64,000 nucleotides of DNA from Sorghum bicolor (lineage: Eukaryota > Streptophyta > Magnoliopsida > Poales > Poaceae): NCBI RefSeq assembly GCF_000003195.3, contig NC_012878.2:5212462-5276461 (forward strand), read 5' to 3'. Every line of letters begins with the position of its first letter. Position 1 is the first letter of the stretch. Positions 9,486 to 19,611 of the stretch are shown here, piece after piece. Below the pieces are notes generated by a model. The model ran no database searches. It was not told where the DNA came from and saw only the letters and a program-made list of their open reading frames with translations. The translations under genes were made by a program, and so were the position numbers.

Positions 9486-12474
9486 TCAAATTTTAATTTT
9501 TCCCACCAAACACAGTGCTAAACACCATATATATGTAAAGCCACTAATGTCATAGCTCTGCCATGATGTGACCTGACTTGATGGTCCAGATGCTAACATC
9601 TTAATGGTTTCTGATTCCTCTGTCATGTCCAAATCCTTTAACCATGTGGTGAACTGACGCTTGTGTTCCTTGTGTACCCAATCATTTGTGCATCCTGGAT
9701 TCTTCTCACGAAGCTCTTTCATGTGCTGCTCAATGAATGGGTCCATTATTATGAGTTGTTGTAGTATGTTATAATGTGCCTCTAGGACTATGTTGTAATC
9801 TTGTGGGATGAATGATTTCGGTCCCATTCTCCCGCGTCCATCAAGCCTTCCCTCATGTCGCAATGGAGGCAAACCAATTGATACCTAGTCTTTTAGGAGA
9901 TTATTACATAATGGTCCTCCAGACTCAATGGCCTCTTCTGTAGTGTACGCCTCTATCATGGAACCCTCCGGATGAGCACGATTTGACATATAGCCATTCA
10001 ATATTGACATGAAACGCTCATACGTCCACATTTCATGGAAATACATGGGACCTAATGCCTCTATTTGAGGTACCAAATGAACAACAAGGTGTACCATTAT
10101 ATCAAAGAACGATGGGGGAAAGCACATCTCCAACTGGCTCAATGTCTCTGTAGCAAATTTTTGTAGGGACTCTAACTCATCACAGACAATTACCTTCTCA
10201 GATATCTTATTAAAGAAGTAGCACAACCGTGTGATTGCCATCTTTAAGAACACTGGATTTATAGCCCTGATGACGATAGGAAGAAAAGTGGTCAGCATGA
10301 CATGACAATCATGTGAGTTGTAGTTGGTGAATGTAAGGTCTTTCATTGACACAAGACTTCTTATGTTGGAGCAGAAACCAGATGGAACTTTTAAATTCTT
10401 CAACCACACACACATTGCATGTTTCTCCTCTCTGTTCAGGTTGTAGCTTGCTGCCGGTAGGTGGTACTTCCCATTCTCTAGGACTACAGGGTGAAGTTCT
10501 TTTCTGATCTTTAAATGTTGCATGTCCAAACGTGAATTGAGACCTTCCTTTGTCTTGCTCTTTATGTCTAACAAGGTTCCAATTACACTTTCAAACACAT
10601 TCTTCTGAACATGCATACCATCGATCGCATGTCGTACGTCCAAGTCTTTCCAGTACGATAAGTACTTGAAGAAAATGGACTTCTTCTTGAATGTGTCCCC
10701 TTCATTTGCCTTGACAACCTTTCTTGGTTTCCCATCTTTGGTCTTCTTTTCAAAAACAAACTTCACATTCTCAACTATCTTGTACACTCTATGCCCTTTA
10801 CTACAACCTGATGGAGCAGTAGATTTTGATTCATCAATATTGTCGAAGTACTTATTCATCTTTTGTAAGCGGTACTTATGGCCTGCCGGTAGCCATCTTC
10901 TGTGCCTCATGTACACTATCTTGTTAGATGCAGGAAGAGACACGTGCCATGTTCCATCTATGCACTCTACACAACCAACCTTTCCCTTGAACTGGCCTGA
11001 TAATGAGAAGAGAGCAGGGTAATCATTAATTGTGACAATAATAATTGCTCTCAGTGTGAATGTCTCTTTGCGGAACGCATCGATCATATCCACACCTACT
11101 TCCCATAGTGTTTGCATGTCTTGCATTAATGGCTCTAGAAATACATCCATATCAACTCCAGGTTGTGTAGGTCCAGAAATAAGAATGGTTAGCAAAAGAT
11201 ATTTTCTCTTTTGACACAACCATGAAGGAAGGTTGTATATTGTCAGGATCACTGGCCATGTGCTGTGTGTGCTGCTCCTTTTGCCAAATGGATTCATTCC
11301 ATCAGTACTCAGTGCAAACCTTACATTCCGTGGATCGTCAGCAAAGTCTAGATATTTCTTATCGAAATCTTTCCATTGCTTTGCATCGGCTGGATGTCGT
11401 AACTTTCCATCATCTTTCCTTTCATCCGAAGCATGCCAGGTCATAAGTTCAGCGTCTTCAGGGTTTGCAAACAAACACCTCAAACGATCAACCACGGGGA
11501 GATACCATATCACCAAAGGAGGAATTCTTCTCAATGCATAATAGTCCACTTCTTCATTGCTACTAGGCTTCGAGCGTTTGTCTTGTTGAGTCTTTGTTTG
11601 GGTCTTCTTTCGCTTCCTCCCTGTAGAAACAGAGGCTAGATTCTCTTCCTCCCGATAATCTTTGTTTGTCTTGTATCTACTGACACCACAGTTTGGACAA
11701 GTCTTTAAATTGATCACCCCGATATAGAATACAATGATTTCTACATGCGTGGATCTTCTCAACACCTATCGTAAGTGGACTGACTAGCTTCTTTGCATAA
11801 TATGTGTTAGCAAGCACTTTGTTCTCCTTAGGAAGAAGGTCTCCAAGTACACGTAAGAAATCATTGAAGCTAGCATCGGACCAACCATGTCTAGCCTTCA
11901 TCGTCAAAAACTGAAGAACAGCACGTAATATCGACCACTCTTTGGTACAACCATTCGACTCGTCGTACAAAGTGTCCTCTGCTGTCTTCTTTAATGCTTC
12001 CATTCCCTTCATGAAGAATATTGATGGATCTGCACAACGGTTCATTATTGCCTCTAAGAAATCTACATCTTCAACAGCATCTGTGTTAGCATGCTGAGTT
12101 TCATTGACATCAGACGTATGAGTTTCATTGACATCTGGCATAGCATGAAATTCATTGAGAGGTGGCATTTGATCCTCCACATTGATGTTAGTTGCAGTGT
12201 TGTCAGTTGTCCGCATATAAGGTGCAGAACTACCCTCACCATGTTTTGTCCAAATCAAGTAGTCCTCCATAAATCCTCTGCAAACCAGATGGGAAGTAAT
12301 TGCTTCTACATTGTCAAATACCACAATATTTTTGCAGTCTGCGCATGGACAACATATGTGCTTCGCCTTTGTTCTGCGAGCATGTATCTTTGCGACATCA
12401 ATAAATTTTTGGACCTCCACTACATATGATGGGTCCAATCTTGATAAGTTGTACATCCATAATGACCTCTCCAT
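9486..12474 (-). pseudogene. TNP2-type CACTA transposase, disrupted
   Basis: The first open stretch starts at 12474 (MERSLWMYNLSRLD, the transposase-associated domain) and ends at 11677. The frame shifts near 11700, inside a Cys motif (TCPNCG). It stays open from 11765 to 9885 through the tnp2 core and the DUF4218-like region. A TAG at about 9885 replaces a Gln codon seen in the sister protein. The frame then continues (9872-9486) but stops before the DUF4216-like C-terminus, about 180 residues short of the sister. It is homologous along its whole length to the intact protein at 14669-18112. Three lesions make it non-functional. Confidence 0.88.
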
Positions 12475-13187
12475 ATTTAGCTGTAATTAGTTAAGAACAA
12501 TTAATGTAGGTCAATCTAAAAACAAAACTAATATAACTCCCGAAAACAGATTTAACTAAGATACTAACCTCCTTCTACTAAACAGAGATGAAAACCTACC
12601 CTTTAGAGAGTTTACAATTTATGGAATTCAAATAATTGTTGAAACTCATTTTCATAAATATAAAAAATAATTATATAAAATTTAGGAATAATTCAAGGAT
12701 TTCTATGAAGTATTTATGCACAAAGATTTGAAAAAGTATTTATTTGCCATTTTATGATTTTCAACATTTTAATGTTTGAGTTTATAAAGTCTAGTTCATC
12801 TGAAAAAAGAAAAGTTAAAACTGAATCAAAATTATAAACTTCAAAATGTCCTCATCATTACTCTATTGTATAGATCTACTCACAAGAATTCTAAAAAGTA
12901 TTTATTTTCTATTTTTTTAATTTCTACAATTTACTATGAATTTACATAAAAATTTAGCTAAAACTCTCTCTCTTGCCCTATGAACCCTAACCCTAAGCAA
13001 GAATGCTTCATGAACTCTACATCTAGAGCACCTCCAATACAAGAATTGAACCAAAGAATCACTAAAAAAATAGCATCAAGGGCTCCAACTAACCTTTTGG
13101 AAGTTTCTCACCAAATAAATGAGGATCAAAACCTCCCCCCTCTGTTCTTGTCTGGAGGTGGACGAAGGGTATTTATAGCAGACTTAG
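12475..13187. other. 5' region of CACTA 1 transposase, no gene
   Basis: An AT-rich stretch between the transposase start and the right subterminal array. It presumably holds the promoter. No other coding signal was seen. Confidence 0.5.
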
Positions 13188-13432
13188 CACAGGCGGCTCA
13201 TAAAGAGGGCCGCCTGTGTAAATACATTAGCACAGGCGGTCCTCTATACAAACCGCCTGTGTAAACAGACACATTTACACAGGCGGTTGTCGTAATTCTG
13301 CCGCCTGTGTTAATGGTATTTACACAGGCGGTTTGTATTGTAAGCCGCCTGTGTAAATGTGAAGTTTACACAGACGGTGTAGTTAAGAAGACTGTCTGTG
13401 TAAACGTGTCTACACAGGCGGTTTTCTTGTTG
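13188..13432. repeat. Right subterminal repeat array of CACTA 1
   Basis: Alternating CAGGCGG and CCGCCTGTGTAAA units, spaced about 20-30 bp, end 90 bp from the right terminus. Confidence 0.85.
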
Positions 13433-13527
13433 GGCCCTCTGAAATTTTTCTACTAGCGCCATAATATTGTGAACCGCCAGCGAAAAAAAAACAACGTGCC
13501 AGCAAAAACGATTTTTGTACAGTGGGC

Positions 13528-14640
13528 AGGAATAAAATTTCTTTTTCTTTTCTCTAAAAACGGACCCCTTTGGTCACCACCGATGTAAATAGAGATGGTG
13601 GACAAGGCATTGGGATGCGGCCGGTGACACCTTGGCCATCTTTTAGTTTCAGTTGCTATCAAAGTTCAATGATCTCAGAACGCCCTCACTCGATAAAGCT
13701 CTTGAAGCGCTAGGCAACAGAATAGCACTCGCTTGGGCTCATGACTATTACTCGCTATATGTAAGTAGCAATTTTCCTATGTGAGATTATTTATATGTTT
13801 TCCTGTAGAGGGATAAGAGATATAGGCACCTTCTCCACATTCTGAATTGCTAACGAATTTCACTGGCTTAACAAGTTGATTACATCTCACTCAAACATTG
13901 CCTCTAAATGTACAATATGTTCAGTTTTCAAACTTCCATTTGACTAGTGAGATAAAGGTAGTGTATGAATTGGTCCAAGTATGAGAACGATATCTTGGAG
14001 ATGGAGTGTGATGCCGTGATCAGTAGCGTCGTTAAGGCTTGATGTTGTATGCCTACTAGTGTACATCACGCTAAATGATTTTTACAAACCTGAGAGTCAC
14101 TCCTAGAGGTCTGGCCCTCCAAACCAGAGCTCTGGAATGTTCACTAAAAATATCTTTTGCAATGTCGAGCGTTACTACCAGAGGTCTGGTCCTTTACCAG
14201 ACCTCTGGTTCTGCGCAGACAGACTTTGCTAAAGAAGCGCAAAAGTGAGACCCAGCACACTGAGGCATTTCAATAAACTGGTTAAAATCTACATTACAGT
14301 CATTACAACTCAAGCCTTAAGGTAATGTTTACAAGTTCTTCATGAAGGCAACAATTAATAAAACCATAAGTCGTTGGTCATTTTAATTCAACTTCAAATA
14401 CCATTACAAGTCCAAAATATCGATCACAACCGCATGCAGCTAGTCGTGTCTTCCATAATATGACAAGTTGTTCATTTCCCCTTTGCTTCTTCACCTTTGT
14501 TGGCCAGCTGATTCTTCATAGGTCATTTTCTTGCATGCATGGCTGGTGCAGGATTTAGACATGTGATTTTCACAGGGTTAAAATCGTGACAAACCATCCA
14601 TATATATAATTGGATACATGATTTGCATGATAAATCATGT
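13528..14640. other. Spacer between the two CACTA elements, repeat-derived
   Basis: No gene recognised. It contains a perfect hairpin at 14177-14209 (14-bp arms ACCAGAGGTCTGGT, 5-base loop) and a related GAGGTCTGG block near 14110, which resemble the short palindromes of some grass LTRs. The left end of CACTA 2 should lie here but was not found. Confidence 0.5.
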
Positions 14641-14668
14641 CAATCATCGATGCACAGAGTTAAGCCAG

Positions 14669-17600
14669 CTACACTGTTCTCCCTTGTCCATCGGTGCGGA
14701 ACCAGGGAATTGCATCTTCTGGTATACTGCGTGCTACATTTTTTATCTTCTTTGGCAGGTCTGTGAAAAGAGGCATTTCACTAAACTGGTTGATAAAGTC
14801 CTCAGCACCGTCAACTCCAATAATCTGTTGTTTCCCAGAGATAGCTACATGTTTTGGCTTACTTGCCTTTTTGCTCTCAGGGCTTATGTCCTCTACATAA
14901 AAGACCTGTGCAACACGGTTAGCAAGGACCCACGGGCCATCTTTGTAACCCACTTTATCCATGTCTACAATTCTCAGGCCATATTTGTCCACACCGAAGC
15001 CTTGTTGGTTGTCTACCCACTGGCATCGAAAGACGGGAACATCAAAATTGAGACCGTAGTGTAGCTCCCATATTTCATGAACAAACCCATAATATGTAGT
15101 ATATCTGTCATTTTCATCAAAGGCATCACAACGAACCCCACTATTTTGTCTCAGACTCCTTTGGTCCTTGGATTTGACATGAAATGTGAAGCCATTAATG
15201 TCGTAGACCTGCCATGTAGTGATCTGGCGTGATGGTCCAGATGCCAGCATCTTGATGGTTTTCTCATGCATTGACTCCCCATATGGAATGTCCTGATCCA
15301 TAAGCCATGTGCTGAACCTAAGCTTGTGCTCCTTCATGACCCAATCTTCTGTGTGTTCATTGTTTTGTTCACGAAGCTCATTTATGTGTTGCTGGATCAA
15401 TGGCTCCATTATTGAGAGTTGATGTAGGACGCTATGATGTGCCTCTAGGACTGTGTTGTAATCCAACAGAATAAATGACTTTTTACCCATACGCCCTTTT
15501 CCATACAGCCTACCCTCGTACCGTGATGGAGGCAAACCAATTGCAATCTGGTCTTGCAGGCATTTATTACAGAATGGACCTCCAGACTCAATTGCCTCTT
15601 CGGTAGTGTAGGCTTCTATCATGGACCCCTCAGGGTGAGCCCGATTTGACATGTAGGCATTCAGAATCGACATGAAACGCTCATAAGACCACATTTCATG
15701 TAGATACATGGGACCTAATGCCTCTATTTGATCAACCAAGTGAACAATGAGGTGTACCATGATATCAAAGAACGAGGGAGGGAAACACATCTCCAACTGT
15801 GACAATGTCTCTGTGGCGAATTCTTGTAGCGATCCCAATTCTGCACGGTCAATCACCTTCTGCGAGATCTTGTTGAAGAAGTAGCACAGTCGTGTGATTG
15901 CCATCTTTAGAAACACCGGCTTTATAGCCCTGATGGCAATAGGGAGGAAAGTAGTCAGCATGACATGACAATCATGAGAGTTGTAGTTGGTTAGTGTAAG
16001 GTCTTTCATCGACACTAGACTCCGGATGTTTGAGCAAAATCCAGATGGAACTTTCAAAGTCTTAAGCCACACACAAATCGCATGTTTCTCATCTGGGTTG
16101 AGGTTGTAGCTTGCTGCCGGAAGGACCTTCTTTCCTTTTTCTTGACATGGATGAAGTTCCGGTCTGATGCCTAAGTTGACTAAATCCAAACGTGAATTGA
16201 GACCTTCCTTTGTCTTGCTTGGTATGTCGAGCAAGGTCCCAATTATGCTATCGAAGACATTCTTCTGGACGTGCATACCATCGATTGCGTGTCGTATGTC
16301 TAGTTCTTTCCAGTATGGCAAATACTTAAAAAAAATTGACATCTTCTTGAATGTATCCCCCTCTGCTGGCTTCACATTCTTTCTCATTCCATCTTTGGTC
16401 TTCTTCCCAAAAACAAAATTGATTTTGTTGACTATTAAGAATACTCTTTTACCCACACTTGTACCTGATGGAGCTGTAGATTTTGTTTCATCCCTTTTGT
16501 CAAAGTATTGATTCATTTCTATCTTTCGGTACTTGTGTCTTTTTGGTAAGAAGCGTCTGTGCCTCATGTACACTAGCTTGTTGGATGCAGCAAGGAACAA
16601 GTGTGAGGTTTCATCTAGACACATTACACAACCCACCTTTCCTTTGAACTGGCCAGATAATGCAAAGAGCGCTGGGTAATCATTGATGGTAACAAAAATC
16701 ATTGCTCTTAGTGTGAAATCCTCCTTGCGAAACTCATCCCACATGGCCACACCCTCCCATAGATTTTGCATCTCCTGCATTAAGGGCTCTAAAAACACAT
16801 CAATATCAACACCAGGTTGTCTAGGTCCAGAAATAAGAATGGTTAGCAAGAGGTATTTTCGCTTCTGGCACAACCATGGAGGAAGGTTGTAGATGGTCAG
16901 GATCACTGGCCATGTACTGTGCTTGCTGCTCCTCTCGGCAAATGGATTCATTCCATCAGTACTTAGAGCAAACCTTATATTCCTTGGATCCTTAGCAAAT
17001 TCAGGGTGTGTGTCATTAAAATTCTTCCATTGCTTGGCATCTGATGGATGTCGAAGTTTTCCATCATTTTTGCGCGCACTAGAAGCATGCCAACACATAA
17101 GTTCGGAATCCTCAGGGTTTGCGAACAAACACCTCAACCGATCAACCACAGGAAGGTACCATATCACTAAAGCAGAATTTTTTCTCTTTGCGTAATAGTC
17201 TACTTCTTCTTTAGAACCACTTGTTTTTGAATTATGCGGGGTCTTCTTTTTGGTCTTCTTTCGCTTCTTTCCCATCGAAACAAAGGCTCCATTGTCTTCC
17301 TCATTGTAATCTTTCTTCGTCTTGTACCTACTAGCACCACAATTTGGACAGCTCTCCAAGTTGTTATAATCGTCACCTCGGTATAGGATACAATGATTTC
17401 TACACGCGTGGATCTTTTCGACACCCATAGTCAGCGGACTGATTAGCTTCTTTGCATAGTATGTGTTAGCAGGCACTTTGTTCCCCTTTGGAAGCAGATC
17501 TCCAAGAACACGCAGAAACTCATTGAAGCTAGCATTTGACCAGCCAAATCGAGCTTTTAGCACCAAGAACTGAAGGACAGATCTCAGTGTGGTGAATTCA

Positions 17601-18112
17601 TTGGTACAACCCTTTGACTCATCATACAAATGCTCTGTTGCAGCCTTCTTTAGTGCCTCCATACCCTTTGTAAAGAACATTGACGGATCGGAATGACGAT
17701 GCAACAAAGCCTCGAAGAAATCTGCTTGTTCGCTTTCATTTATAAGTCCGATGTCGTCATCCACATCTTGGACGCCAGCTAAATCATCATCACTATCATC
17801 CCTTGTAGCTGGATCTGGGACGTGTCTTATCTCCTGCTCCGGGTTTCCTACTGCACGAGGCGTGGAACTACCCTCTCCATGTTTTGTCCAAATCAAGTAA
17901 TCCTTCATAAAACCTCGGCGAACCAAATGAGAATTGATTTGGTCTGCGTCCTCAAATACAACAATATTTTTGCAGTCAACGCAGGGGCAATATATGTACT
18001 TCCTCTTCTCACTAGAAGCATGCCTCTTGGCTGTATCAATGAACCTACCAACCTCCAACTGGTATGACGAATCTAATCTTGACAAGTTATACATCCATAA
18101 CGCCCGTTCCAT
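14669..18112 (-). CDS. TNP2-family CACTA transposase, full-length open frame
   Basis: A single uninterrupted ORF of 1147 residues; no introns are needed. In order: transposase-associated domain (MERALWMYNLSRLD, then Cys-rich CPCVDCKNIVVF, residues 1-75), an acidic linker, CPNCGASRYKT (about 265), the tnp2 transposase core (WYLPVVDRLRCLFANPEDSE onward), a DUF4218-like region (LTNYNSHDCHVMLTTFLPIA) and a DUF4216-like C-terminus (EIWELHYGLNFDVPVFRCQW, near 1020). En/Spm TNPD/TNP2 proteins cut at CACTA ends. The start at 18112 matches the start of the sister copy at 12474. Nothing in the frame is broken, so it could be active if expressed. I cannot see a TNPA-like second gene. Confidence 0.93.
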   Translation of the reverse strand: MERALWMYNLSRLDSSYQLEVGRFIDTAKRHASSEKRKYIYCPCVDCKNIVVFEDADQINSHLVRRGFMKDYLIWTKHGEGSSTPRAVGNPEQEIRHVPDPATRDDSDDDLAGVQDVDDDIGLINESEQADFFEALLHRHSDPSMFFTKGMEALKKAATEHLYDESKGCTNEFTTLRSVLQFLVLKARFGWSNASFNEFLRVLGDLLPKGNKVPANTYYAKKLISPLTMGVEKIHACRNHCILYRGDDYNNLESCPNCGASRYKTKKDYNEEDNGAFVSMGKKRKKTKKKTPHNSKTSGSKEEVDYYAKRKNSALVIWYLPVVDRLRCLFANPEDSELMCWHASSARKNDGKLRHPSDAKQWKNFNDTHPEFAKDPRNIRFALSTDGMNPFAERSSKHSTWPVILTIYNLPPWLCQKRKYLLLTILISGPRQPGVDIDVFLEPLMQEMQNLWEGVAMWDEFRKEDFTLRAMIFVTINDYPALFALSGQFKGKVGCVMCLDETSHLFLAASNKLVYMRHRRFLPKRHKYRKIEMNQYFDKRDETKSTAPSGTSVGKRVFLIVNKINFVFGKKTKDGMRKNVKPAEGDTFKKMSIFFKYLPYWKELDIRHAIDGMHVQKNVFDSIIGTLLDIPSKTKEGLNSRLDLVNLGIRPELHPCQEKGKKVLPAASYNLNPDEKHAICVWLKTLKVPSGFCSNIRSLVSMKDLTLTNYNSHDCHVMLTTFLPIAIRAIKPVFLKMAITRLCYFFNKISQKVIDRAELGSLQEFATETLSQLEMCFPPSFFDIMVHLIVHLVDQIEALGPMYLHEMWSYERFMSILNAYMSNRAHPEGSMIEAYTTEEAIESGGPFCNKCLQDQIAIGLPPSRYEGRLYGKGRMGKKSFILLDYNTVLEAHHSVLHQLSIMEPLIQQHINELREQNNEHTEDWVMKEHKLRFSTWLMDQDIPYGESMHEKTIKMLASGPSRQITTWQVYDINGFTFHVKSKDQRSLRQNSGVRCDAFDENDRYTTYYGFVHEIWELHYGLNFDVPVFRCQWVDNQQGFGVDKYGLRIVDMDKVGYKDGPWVLANRVAQVFYVEDISPESKKASKPKHVAISGKQQIIGVDGAEDFINQFSEMPLFTDLPKKIKNVARSIPEDAIPWFRTDGQGRTV

Positions 18113-18239
18113 CTCTTGAACTATATATCAATAATAATGATAATGGTAAGACGGGTAGTCCATTCAAAATTACATGAAAATATATGAATTAATATAATAA
18201 TTTTATTTTTCGAGCTATTGGATCTTGTTTTCTTAACTT

Positions 18240-18560
18240 TTGAGATTGCACACATGGCCGCGCGCGCGTCTGGGCGAAGACATGCATAAGATGATATATC
18301 GCAAGCAAATTAAGTTTGTCGTCGATCTATTAGCTATATATATATATAGTTAAATATATGAATCCGAAATAGCTATATATATAAAGCAACCTGCAGCTAA
18401 TATATATATATATAAGAGCATGGAAAACCCATATAACTAACCTTTCTTTAATTATAGCTAGCCACGCGCACGCGCGCGCATGCGCATGCAGCCGCGCGCC
18501 CTTTCTCGATCCGCTGCGCGCGCATGCAGCTGCTCAAAGCTTGTTTCGATTTCGTGTTTT
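18240..18560. promoter_or_regulatory. Presumed transposase promoter with alternating CG/CA and TA tracts
   Basis: Upstream of the minus-strand start at 18112 lie TATATATATA tracts (about 18335-18420) and alternating purine-pyrimidine runs such as cgcgcgcgcatgcgcatgca (about 18470-18530), which can adopt Z-DNA. The promoter role is inferred from position only. Confidence 0.4.
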
Positions 18561-18668
18561 GGAGCTCTCCAACAGTCCCCACAAATGGTAGCGGTCGGTC
18601 GGTCTCAGAACTCCCCGAAGAGGAAACTGCTGCAATAATTGTTGGTTGTTGGTCGTACGTTGATTATT

Positions 18669-18905
18669 ACAAACGGCTCACATTATAAATCTCTATTTAC
18701 AAGCGGTCTCTCAACTACAGCCGCTAGTGTAACTTATATTTCTTTAGGCGGTTTCATTAAAAAAACCACCTGTGTAAATATGTTTCTTCAGGCGGTTTCT
18801 TAACGAAAACCGCTGGTAGAAAATATGAATATTTACAGCCGGATTCCTTTAACAAACCGCTTGTGTAAATTTGTTTATACAGGCGGTTTATGTCGTGGAG
18901 CCCAT
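18669..18905. repeat. Right subterminal repeat array of CACTA 2
   Basis: Decayed copies of AGGCGGTTT and CCGCxxGTGTAAA, the same motif family as CACTA 1 but more diverged. Confidence 0.75.
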
Positions 18906-18991
18906 CTTCTTATTTCTACTGGCGCCTGGTCATCTGCATCCGCTGCTAGAAAATGAGAGTGCCGCTACTAGAAAGCTGTGTTGTACTAGTG

Positions 18992-19203
18992 AATCCACAT
19001 GTTTTCAATCGGAGTCATGCACCAAGAAAATCATATTCGAGGTTGTAAAGCTTGCCGCAATATGTTTAGTCGTCGTCGTCATTTTTGCGGGTTACTATTT
19101 TCAGCCGTTGAGGACATGGATCAGAGGCAACACGCCTGCTACTGAGGCAAGCAATTCTAGAACTGCTAGAATCTACAACTTTTCACCTGCACATATTATA
19201 TAA
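18992..19203 (+). pseudogene. C-terminal membrane-anchored fragment next to the CACTA end
   Basis: A frame open across the CACTA terminus encodes, after 18992, about 70 residues. They have one hydrophobic helix (VVKLAAICLVVVVIFAGYYF) and a short polar tail, ending at a TAA. It looks like the last exon of a tail-anchored protein whose upstream part is missing here. I do not recognise the family. It may be only a chance ORF. Confidence 0.3.
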
Positions 19204-19611
19204 GAGCTGACACGTACACGTTGTAGGATTCAAGATATAAAAAGTGGTAAATTACTCATCCATTACATGGACATATACCTGATGCATCAGATCTTAATTG
19301 TATTGATATTGAAATTTTTGCAATTTTTTTGGAAATATTTTAGGAATTAAATTGAAACTACATTGTTATTTACAGGGTGTCGCTTTCTTTTAAGATGTCA
19401 ACATGATCTGTTACCGTAACATTAGCACGGACAATATATTAGTTTATAATAAATCAATAAATAATCCTAAATAAAATATTCTCGTGGGCATGCACTCGTG
19501 CTTCCAACAAAAAAAAATTAGTGGCCTCGTGTGCGTGCTGTCACTTCCCCTCCCTCTTTCCCCATCTCTACCGCTCGCTGCTGGTGGCCCCGTGATCCCC
19601 CCACGGTGCGA
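19204..19611. promoter_or_regulatory. Upstream region of the 19612 gene
   Basis: AT-rich until about 19530, then CT-rich and GC-rich (likely 5' UTR) just before the ATG. No TATA box is assigned with confidence. Confidence 0.4.

Larger units (their letters stand above)
9219..13524 (-). mobile_element. CACTA (En/Spm) transposon 1, both ends present, transposase dead
   Basis: The left end starts CACTACTACAGGCGG. The right end, read inverted, starts CACTGTACAAAAATCG, a CACTA end with one base lost. A 3-bp duplication ggc flanks both sides (9216-9218 and 13525-13527). Subterminal arrays of CAGGCGG and CCGCCTGTGTAAA motifs occupy about 9225-9465 and 13188-13432, the class of array bound by the accessory protein in En/Spm. 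The minus-strand transposase between them is broken. The element may be non-autonomous but mobilisable in trans. Confidence 0.85.
14641..18991 (-). mobile_element. CACTA transposon 2, right end intact, left end not found
   Basis: The right end reads TTGTACTAGTG (inverted CACTAGTACAAC), closing at 18991. Subterminal AGGCGGTTT / CCGCTTGTGTAAA motifs lie at about 18669-18905. The transposase is in between. The left limit given is arbitrary: no CACTA terminus with a subterminal array lies between 13528 and 14668, so that end seems deleted. The base triplet after the right end is aat, which does not match the ggc left of CACTA 1, so pairing 9219 with 18991 is unlikely. Confidence 0.75.

Noticed and set aside
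9225..13432. CRISPR-like regular repeats (CAGGCGG arrays)
   Set aside because: Short, alternating orientation, unequal spacing, in a plant genome; these are CACTA subterminal repeats.
9219..18991. A single 9.8-kb CACTA with the inner element nested
   Set aside because: The flanking triplets differ (ggc and aat), whereas 9219-13524 has a matching ggc duplication and its own right terminus. It is kept only as a composite possibility.
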